Below are positions 1 through 4,885 of a DNA stretch of 6,871 bases, one piece after another. Below the pieces are notes generated by a model. That model did no database searches. It was not told where the DNA came from and saw only the letters and a list, made by a program, of their open reading frames with translations. Source of the DNA: an uncultured Chryseolinea sp. (GTDB taxonomy: Bacteria; Bacteroidota; Bacteroidia; Cytophagales; Cyclobacteriaceae); contig CAMLER010000276.1 in assembly GCA_946478915.1 (NCBI GenBank), positions 1-6,871 of the forward strand, read 5' to 3'. A program made the translations under genes and the position numbers. Within the stretch, counting starts at the first letter, position 1; each line of letters begins with the position of its first letter.

Positions 1-1612
1 CATACGATTTACCTCTTACTTTAATAGGTCCTGACATACCATTTAAAACCAATTCAATCAATCTCTGCTTTGGTCCACTCACCCACTCCGACCCGAAAAG
101 TGGTGGATATCTATTGCCATCGCCTTGTCCACCCGGCATATGACAAGTACCACAATACCGATTGTAGGCAACCTGACCCGGTGCTTCTTTTCCTTTCAAG
201 AGATTGTCTTTATCCTCATCAGGATCTTTGATATTGGTGCGCATCTTGCGTTGTTCCATTTCCGCGAGTTGTTGTTCGCCGAACGCATTTTTGTCACCCT
301 TATACATCACTCTCCACACTTTGCCGTTGACACTCTCGGTTATATATAAGGAGCCATCTGGCCCCTCTGAAAGGCCCATAGGACGACCCTTGGCATCAAA
401 AACATTTACGATGGTATCCAGTTGTGAGAATCCATCGGCAAACACTTCCCAGGGTCCCGAAGGTTTCCCATCCTTGAACGGAACGAAACCTACAAAATAT
501 CCAGCTTGTGGATAAGGTGCGCGTATAGTCGAACCGTGAAATGCGATAAAGGCGCCGTTCTTATACCGGGCTGGGAACTGGTCTCCTTTGTAAAACAACA
601 AATCATTTGGTGCAAAATGTCCAGGGAAACCGATTAAAGGCATTGCCACTGTATCTGCTCCATCATTTTTGTTTCCATCTCCGCCATATTCAGGATTCAA
701 GACCTTCTTGTTCTGCATCTGATCAAAATAATAGTAGGGCCATCCCCCATTGGTACCTTCAGTCACGCGGAAGAATTCTTCTGAAGGAAGCATCGCGCTT
801 TTATGAGGAGAGTACAGATCCTGCCAGGTACGGAAAAAGTCATCGCGACCATGTTGAACAGCAAAAAGATTTCCGTCCTGGAAGTTCCATTCCATTGCTA
901 CCAGGCTGCGTATACCCGTTGCGTAGCGCTTGCCATCCTTTTGCAATTGTCCGATTTTGTTTGCATCAAACTGCCACACGCCGCCATGTAGTTCCAGTTC
1001 CGGACAGGGAAATTGTCCGGGAGAACCCGGTACCCTGTTCTCGACCTGACACATATCGCCCGGCGCGCCGAATGGGACATAGATATGTCCTTTGTCATCA
1101 AAGGCAATTGGTTTTGCGACATGCTCAACACGGCCTTGATAATCATCAATCACCACCGCTTCGGTGGTGGTATCAGGAAGCAGTTGACCCCGGACCAGTC
1201 TATTTCTGTAAACAGTTTTAGTTGTACTAAAATATATATAACCATTATATATGCGCATAGCCGTACCGTATGACCGGGGATCTTTATACGTCCCAAAATA
1301 TTTTATGATATCCGCTTTGCCATCGCCAGTTGTGTCGCGCAATGCAACAGAGCCACCTTGGGGCGTAACTCCGCGAAGTTTTATATAGATATCACCGTTG
1401 TCATTTACGGCAAGATGCCTTGCCCTTCCGACGCTATCTACAACTACGAGCGCTTCGAAACCGCCGGGTATCGAAAGCTTCCCATTGTCAGGATCTCCGC
1501 TTGGAAGTGCTTGCCTGCCCTCATCGGTAGCACACCTGTTAAAGAGCATGAGCAACGTAAAGCCAACGGCCCATGATACGCACCGGATCCCTGAGAATAC
1601 ATATCTCTTCAT
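1..1612 (-). CDS. Sorbosone dehydrogenase-like beta-propeller protein fused to cytochrome c (3' end cut by window edge)
   Basis: The frame is open from ATG at 1612 to the left edge: 537 codons without a stop, so the C-terminus is missing. Residues 1-27 form a hydrophobic leader. Cys27 follows it, but Phe-Asn-Arg before the Cys is a poor lipobox, so lipoprotein status is uncertain. Residues ~45-437 resemble the PQQ-dependent sugar/L-sorbosone dehydrogenase propeller: VEHVAKPIAF (162-171), with His164 at the place of the usual catalytic His; a GIRSLVAMEW stretch with Arg235; HGRDD (254-258); FAPNDLLFY (333-341); YKNGAFIAFHGS (350-361). Asp-rich DTTGDGKADI (93-102) could bind calcium. After a charged linker (~440-475), CGTCH (487-491) is a class I cytochrome c haem site; the window stops before the usual distal Met ligand. 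Cys188 and Cys203 may form a disulfide. Expected role: periplasmic oxidation of a sugar or aldehyde, with electrons passed to the fused haem. The substrate and true PQQ dependence are not shown. It starts 46 bp after the PLP-enzyme gene and probably shares its transcript. Confidence 0.87.
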   Translation of the reverse strand, partial: MKRYVFSGIRCVSWAVGFTLLMLFNRCATDEGRQALPSGDPDNGKLSIPGGFEALVVVDSVGRARHLAVNDNGDIYIKLRGVTPQGGSVALRDTTGDGKADIIKYFGTYKDPRSYGTAMRIYNGYIYFSTTKTVYRNRLVRGQLLPDTTTEAVVIDDYQGRVEHVAKPIAFDDKGHIYVPFGAPGDMCQVENRVPGSPGQFPCPELELHGGVWQFDANKIGQLQKDGKRYATGIRSLVAMEWNFQDGNLFAVQHGRDDFFRTWQDLYSPHKSAMLPSEEFFRVTEGTNGGWPYYYFDQMQNKKVLNPEYGGDGNKNDGADTVAMPLIGFPGHFAPNDLLFYKGDQFPARYKNGAFIAFHGSTIRAPYPQAGYFVGFVPFKDGKPSGPWEVFADGFSQLDTIVNVFDAKGRPMGLSEGPDGSLYITESVNGKVWRVMYKGDKNAFGEQQLAEMEQRKMRTNIKDPDEDKDNLLKGKEAPGQVAYNRYCGTCHMPGGQGDGNRYPPLFGSEWVSGPKQRLIELVLNGMSGPIKVRGKSY

Positions 1613-1636
1613 ATCAGTCTGAAAATGTTTTTGATT

Positions 1637-1644
1637 CAAAATTA
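1637..1644 (-). promoter_or_regulatory. Candidate Bacteroidota -7 element before the propeller dehydrogenase
   Basis: On the minus strand this reads TAATTTTG, an exact match to the Bacteroidota TAnnTTTG -7 motif, 24 bp upstream of the ATG at 1612. It could give the dehydrogenase its own transcript. There is no TTG at the expected -33 distance, where the upstream DNA lies in the end of the preceding gene. The site also overlaps a small palindrome (TTTTGA-T-TCAAAA, 1629-1641). An eight-base match with four fixed informative bases in AT-rich DNA can arise by chance. Confidence 0.25.
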
Positions 1645-1658
1645 CAAGAGGAAGAGGC

Positions 1659-2867
1659 TCATGACTGCGACGCTTTTTCGAGTTCTTCCCGAATTCGTCG
1701 CGCCACGATTTGATCTTCTCCTGGCTGCAGCATAAAGACCGTAAGCTTAACGCTTTCCTTTTCTTCCCACGAGATAATTTCTATGGATGGCGACCCGCTT
1801 CGAAGTTGATTTCCCAGGGCTTCACTGCTAAGCTGCGTTATTTTAGGATCCCATGTAATTTTTAAAGAAGGCGTGTGATTAGCAACAGGAGGCACAATGA
1901 CTTCCGTCTTTACACCTTTTACTTTTTTAACAGCGCCATCGATCAAGGCGATACTATGTTCCCACGCTTTCCATTCCTTTGCATGATCCAGTTTTATATA
2001 TCGGTCCAGCGCTGCATACATTCCGATAATTTCTTCCTTATTTACTTTTTGTCCCCGCGCAATACCAGAACGTGGTGGTGCATTTAAGCGTGCAGCTGCT
2101 ATCAGATCTTTTTTACCCATTAGAATTCCGGCGCTCTGAGGTCCACGAAGTCCCTTTCCTCCTGAGATGCAAACCAGATCAAAACCCATCTCATTATACT
2201 TCCATAAATTTTCAACGGGCGGGACATCCGCCGCAATGTCAATCATTGTTGGAATATTAAATTCCTTTCCCAGCTTCAACCATTCATCGTGTTTGATATT
2301 GCCTACATGTGCCTCGCGGTTGAGGAACCAGAGGCATGCCGTCTTTTCATTCACTGCTTTTCGAAGCTCATCTGTTGTTTCCACCAAAACGATCTTCACG
2401 CCGGTATTCGTCAAAGCCATGTGATAGCCGTTCGCATGCGTCTTCTGGACAATCACTTCGGACTTCATATCCGACCCTTCAAGGAACGGTAACATCGCTA
2501 CTTTCTTGTTATCCATGCCGGTGAGAATGCCAGCCATACCAAGTACTAATGCTGACCAGCATCCGGCGGTAACCATAGCTGCTTCTGCTTTGCATATTCT
2601 TGCAATTTGCTCACCTACTTTATCCTGAACATCATCAAGAATTGCAAATTGCTTCGAGCTTGTCCGAATGGCATCGACCACTTCAGGTGGCATCAGTGAA
2701 GCGGTCATGAATGTATACGTACCTGCAGCATTAATGAAGACACGTATACCAAGTTCCTTGTAAAAATCACGATCGGCTGTTGGTTGTACCGCAGCGCCCA
2801 GCGAAACCGTTGTGCTGCCCACGAGAGGCAGCAAAGTCATGCCTTTAACTAAATCCCTTCTTTTCAT
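1659..2867 (-). CDS. SelA/DgaE-like PLP-dependent enzyme (fold type I) with a twin-arginine-type signal
   Basis: A complete 402-residue protein. Residues 1-28 look like a Tat leader: MKRRDLVKG, with consecutive Arg3-Arg4 and the R-R-x-L-x-K spacing, then a hydrophobic stretch (LLPLVGSTTVSLGAA). The mature part has hallmarks of the selenocysteine-synthase / D-glucosaminate-6-phosphate ammonia-lyase branch of PLP enzymes: INAAGT (45-50); MVTAGCWSAL (98-107), the likely PLP phosphate-binding region; MIDIAADVPP (208-217), with Asp210 expected to pair with the pyridine nitrogen; and SGGKGLRGPQSAG (235-247), with Lys238 as the probable Schiff-base lysine. All expected catalytic residues are present, so it should be active, probably in beta-elimination or deamination of an amino acid or amino sugar acid. 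SelA itself is unlikely: that enzyme is cytosolic and decameric, and this one carries an export leader. It lies 65 bp after the CBM9-like gene and 46 bp before the dehydrogenase. The substrate is unknown. Confidence 0.85.
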   Translation of the reverse strand: MKRRDLVKGMTLLPLVGSTTVSLGAAVQPTADRDFYKELGIRVFINAAGTYTFMTASLMPPEVVDAIRTSSKQFAILDDVQDKVGEQIARICKAEAAMVTAGCWSALVLGMAGILTGMDNKKVAMLPFLEGSDMKSEVIVQKTHANGYHMALTNTGVKIVLVETTDELRKAVNEKTACLWFLNREAHVGNIKHDEWLKLGKEFNIPTMIDIAADVPPVENLWKYNEMGFDLVCISGGKGLRGPQSAGILMGKKDLIAAARLNAPPRSGIARGQKVNKEEIIGMYAALDRYIKLDHAKEWKAWEHSIALIDGAVKKVKGVKTEVIVPPVANHTPSLKITWDPKITQLSSEALGNQLRSGSPSIEIISWEEKESVKLTVFMLQPGEDQIVARRIREELEKASQS

Positions 2868-2932
2868 ATTTCTAAATTTCTTTCACCAGTTAAACTGCGT
2901 TCTTTGCCAGATAGATCGCGAGAAATATTCAC

Positions 2933-3652
2933 TCAATCGAACTGAATAGTTCCGAAGTAAGCGGGCAAATGAAAATCTGGAAACGGATTGGACACCGGCG
3001 ACCACGTATAATAGTGTGGATTGCTCGTATCGCTTCCGGTCTTGTAAAAATTAGCGCGCCATGTTACACCAGGCTTTGGCATATCCACGTCGGTAAAATC
3101 TTTGAGAATGGAAAGGGGTAGCCGGTACTCAATAGTCCATGTAACCTCCTCTTCGATCTCAGGATCCACTACGGCCGGAAGCGAATGCGCGATTTCGATC
3201 TGCGAGATCAGTTCATCAGGTATCTTCTTATGCTCCTTTCGCGGTTTGGTGACGAAAAAGATCAGTGGGGTCCCCCCCGCGTTGATTTCTAGGTTGAAGT
3301 AGTGACCTGGCTCTGCTGAATTTGGAGAAAAAAAGAATTCGACGCATGAATCACCCGATACATGTCCGTTATACTTCGTGACGGTACTCTTGACAAACTT
3401 ATCGTGCACCCGAAATATAACATAGACATTCGCGGGGTCGTAAAGTACCTTTGCTTCAGTTACAGGGCGAAAGTGAGGCTCATCCCCCATCCGGTTTTCA
3501 ATCTTAATACTTTTTACATTTTGCCAAACTGGTTTGTCCCAATTTCCGTCTATTGTGATTTTCTCCTTGGTGGATTTAACGTTGTATGTAAGCTGTGCGT
3601 GCATGGTTTGGTTCATGCATAAAGCTAATAATAAGAAACCAAGTCTGAACAT
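2933..3652 (-). CDS. Secreted CBM9-like carbohydrate-binding protein
   Basis: A complete 239-residue protein. Residues 1-19 are a Sec signal peptide (MFRLGFLLLALCMNQTMHA), likely cut before Gln20. The rest is a single beta-sandwich resembling carbohydrate-binding family 9-like (DUF1083-type) domains: IDGNWDKPVW (34-43), the classic opening of these domains; AKVLYDPANVYVIFRVHD (67-84); SGDSCVEFFFSP (99-110); YFNLEINAGGTP (118-129); VTWTIEYRLPLSIL (170-183); and the C-terminal AYFGTIQF (231-238). No catalytic domain is attached, so the likely role is ligand binding in the periplasm or on the outer surface. Some relatives are annotated as sugar-binding or as domains of larger enzymes, and the ligand cannot be deduced here. 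A run of seven G (minus strand) lies in the codons for GGTP. The gene leads the group of three and is separated from the DUF6644-type gene by 171 bp, so it may have its own promoter, although none was recognised. Confidence 0.85.
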   Translation of the reverse strand: MFRLGFLLLALCMNQTMHAQLTYNVKSTKEKITIDGNWDKPVWQNVKSIKIENRMGDEPHFRPVTEAKVLYDPANVYVIFRVHDKFVKSTVTKYNGHVSGDSCVEFFFSPNSAEPGHYFNLEINAGGTPLIFFVTKPRKEHKKIPDELISQIEIAHSLPAVVDPEIEEEVTWTIEYRLPLSILKDFTDVDMPKPGVTWRANFYKTGSDTSNPHYYTWSPVSNPFPDFHLPAYFGTIQFD

Positions 3653-3706
3653 TGGGGTTTAATCTCTTTGATTTTTATGATATTCGGAAGAGTTATTCTG
3701 TGAGAG

Positions 3707-3724
3707 TTCTGTCGATTGACAGAA
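3707..3724. other. Small intergenic hairpin next to an A6T5 tract
   Basis: TTCTGTC (3707-3713) and GACAGAA (3718-3724) are perfect complements around a GATT loop. On the plus strand A6T5 follows directly (3723-3733). On the minus strand, the direction of the flanking genes, no T-run follows the stem, so it is not a standard intrinsic terminator for the DUF6644-type gene. A second weaker stem, CACAC-AAGAG-GTGTG, lies at 3751-3765. They may be RNA structures in the leader of the CBM9-like gene or mark the end of the upstream unit. Confidence 0.35.
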
Positions 3725-3769
3725 AAAATTTTTGGAACCCAAGGCACAGACACACAAGAGGTGTGAATA

Positions 3770-3793
3770 AGTAAGTAGTAAGTAGTAAGTAGT
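3770..3793. repeat. Heptanucleotide tandem repeat (AGTAAGT, about 3.4 copies)
   Basis: Three perfect copies of the 7-mer GTAAGTA occupy 3771-3791, with one more matching base to the left and two to the right. It lies between the DUF6644-type and CBM9-like genes, about 120 bp upstream of the latter's ATG, and has no coding role. Short heptamer arrays of this kind can vary in copy number by slippage. Confidence 0.85.
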
Positions 3794-3823
3794 CTGTCCG
3801 CGCCTAACTGGCATGTCAACAAT

Positions 3824-4306
3824 CTAGAAGTAAGCGATCAATCTGCCGCAGGTGATCACGGAGATCCAAAGCGTTATAGAAATTATTGCCGCGGCCTTTG
3901 CACCCGGTGGTGTTCCCGTTATTTGCCAATCAGACGAAGACGTAAATGTAAATCGATGAAAGATTCCGGCATTAATAAAGGCGAGCAGTATCAAAATCAG
4001 TTTCAAGCCAAACACTCCATTAGTACTTAAGGCCTTTGCCTGGGAAATAAAGAGAAGAATCCCCGATGGTATGACAAAGATTAAGCTTCCGCGCGACCAC
4101 GGCAGTACATAGTTGGCAACACTATTAACGGAAAGCTTCTTCGAGAATCCAAGCAAGCGCAGATCAAAAAGAAAAGCGCTGCCCACCAAAACAGTGAATC
4201 CAATTATATGGACAACTTCAATTACAGGAAAAAGTAATGGCGACTGACGAATTGAAACGGCCAGGTAACTTTGGTCCAGCCATTCAAAGACGTCTTCGTA
4301 TTTCAT
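3824..4306 (-). CDS. DUF6644-type four-helix integral membrane protein
   Basis: A 160-residue protein from ATG at 4306. A TTG start at 4336 would add ten residues (MAVKPPNYGS); it has a GGAGAG stretch 8 bp upstream but would overlap the previous gene by 29 bp. I prefer the ATG because it lies one base after the preceding TAG and puts the typical FEWL..S..A..IR..PLLFPVIEVVHIIG opening at the N-terminus. Four hydrophobic segments are visible at about 24-48, 71-90, 98-117 and 137-157. Conserved-looking features are His33 in helix 1 (EVVHIIG), DLRLLG (48-53) after it, and His117 at the end of helix 3 (IFHR). The family, recalled from sequence resemblance, has no established function. Translational coupling to the DUF6152-type gene is likely, so the two products may work together at the inner membrane. 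Confidence 0.75.
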   Translation of the reverse strand: MKYEDVFEWLDQSYLAVSIRQSPLLFPVIEVVHIIGFTVLVGSAFLFDLRLLGFSKKLSVNSVANYVLPWSRGSLIFVIPSGILLFISQAKALSTNGVFGLKLILILLAFINAGIFHRFTFTSSSDWQITGTPPGAKAAAIISITLWISVITCGRLIAYF

Positions 4307-4307
4307 G

Positions 4308-4679
4308 CTACCGTAGTTCGGTGGTTTTACCGCCAATGGTTATTCTCTCCGCCCGCATTTCATCTTTAACCTTTAAATGAGGGTACCCCACCACCGTTGC
4401 TGTAGTCCCGACCTTAAGCATATCCTCCGTGAGCCCGCGGCTTTCCATCCGGCTCGGTGGCGCCAATACTACTGTCCATTTTTTCTTTTCCACCTGTAGC
4501 TCAATCATGCCATGAGGACTTTCGTACCCTGTCTTTACGATCTTGCCGGTAAAATTCAATGTTTTGGTTTGATCATAGCTACTCCACCCGTGATGCAGTG
4601 GAGCGAATGAAAAAAAGGACATGATAATAAGAAGCAGTGCAAACCGCTTCCCTGGTTGACTGAAAATAACTCGTTTCAT
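4308..4679 (-). CDS. Small secreted DUF6152-type protein
   Basis: A complete 123-residue protein from ATG at 4679. A basic N-terminus (MKRVIFSQPGKR) and hydrophobic core (13-26, FALLLIIMSFFSFA) form a signal peptide, with cleavage possible after Ala26. The mature protein opens with LHHGWSSYDQTKTLNFTGKI, then has GYESPHG (51-57), KKWTVVLAPPSRMESRGL (66-83), DMLKVGTTATVVGYPH (86-101) and the final ITIGGKTTELR. This His-His-x-x-x-x-(F/Y)D start, SPH motif and small beta-barrel-like pattern match my memory of DUF6152 proteins, which are periplasmic and uncharacterised. The two N-terminal histidines and His56 could bind a metal, but that is inference. It overlaps or abuts the DUF6644-type gene and is probably the first gene of this unit, transcribed away from the TonB receptor. 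Confidence 0.77.
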   Translation of the reverse strand: MKRVIFSQPGKRFALLLIIMSFFSFAPLHHGWSSYDQTKTLNFTGKIVKTGYESPHGMIELQVEKKKWTVVLAPPSRMESRGLTEDMLKVGTTATVVGYPHLKVKDEMRAERITIGGKTTELR

Positions 4680-4718
4680 AGCTGCTGTCTTTTATACTAA
4701 GATAACTCGCATTCGAAC

Positions 4719-4732
4719 AAACGGTTCCGTTT
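4719..4732. promoter_or_regulatory. 14-bp palindrome, candidate operator in the divergent intergenic region
   Basis: AAACGG-TT-CCGTTT has perfect 6-bp arms and a 2-bp centre. It lies 40 bp upstream of the DUF6152-type start, close to where a promoter for that gene would be. The short symmetric form suits a dimeric regulator, but I do not recognise it as a known box. Confidence 0.3.
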
Positions 4733-4795
4733 TTCAGCAACGACATCCTTTTGTTCTGTCTCGCTAACTCATATCACCGGTTCAAAACGCTTGTT

Positions 4796-4808
4796 TAGAA
4801 ATATTCTA
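4796..4808. promoter_or_regulatory. 13-bp palindrome upstream of the TonB receptor promoter
   Basis: TAGAA-ATA-TTCTA has perfect 5-bp arms and lies 9 bp upstream of the proposed -33 TTG for the receptor gene. A regulator bound here could act on that promoter. It is AT-rich, so chance symmetry is possible, and it does not read as a classical Fur box. Confidence 0.25.
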
Positions 4809-4816
4809 GATAAAAC

Positions 4817-4846
4817 TTGCAAATAATGGTCAGGACTCTAATCTTG
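4817..4846 (+). promoter_or_regulatory. Candidate Bacteroidota-type promoter for the TonB receptor
   Basis: A TTG at 4817-4819 (-33) is followed after 19 bp by TAATCTTG at 4839-4846, one mismatch from the TAnnTTTG -7 motif. The 19-bp spacing is right for the Bacteroidota housekeeping sigma factor. Transcription would begin near 4851, giving a leader of about 35 nt before ATG 4886. That leader holds an inverted repeat, TTATTTA (4852-4858) and TAAATAA (4868-4874), which could be a weak hairpin or a binding site over the start point. Confidence 0.35.
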
Positions 4847-4885
4847 CCGCTTTATTTATAATGAGTCTAAATAAGTCTTCCTTTT

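Noticed and set aside
125..515. Two overlapping plus-strand open frames
   Set aside because: Both are antisense to the C-terminal propeller and cytochrome part of the minus-strand dehydrogenase, including the CGTCH site, and have no domain features.
607..1221. Open frame of 204 codons on the plus strand
   Set aside because: It lies wholly opposite the propeller-dehydrogenase frame, which has clear family motifs. The plus-strand translation is rich in His, Arg, Pro and Ser with no recognisable domain, as expected of an antisense shadow.
1234..1252. AT-rich inverted repeat ATATATA-ACCAT-TATATAT
   Set aside because: It falls in codons for IYNGYIY of the dehydrogenase, and alternating Ile/Tyr codons produce this pattern naturally. 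There is no sign of a promoter or recombination site.
1875..2524. Several plus-strand open frames of 60-85 codons
   Set aside because: All are antisense to the PLP-enzyme gene, whose catalytic motifs show that the minus strand is the coding one.
3707..3733. Intrinsic terminator for the DUF6644-type gene
   Set aside because: The stem has only 7 bp with moderate GC, and in the direction of transcription the T-run precedes rather than follows it. It was kept only as an unassigned hairpin.
3625..3822. 65-codon minus-strand open frame in the spacer and start of the CBM9-like gene
   Set aside because: It runs through the heptamer repeat, overlaps the signal peptide of the CBM9-like protein in another frame and resembles no family. 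The spacer looks regulatory rather than coding.
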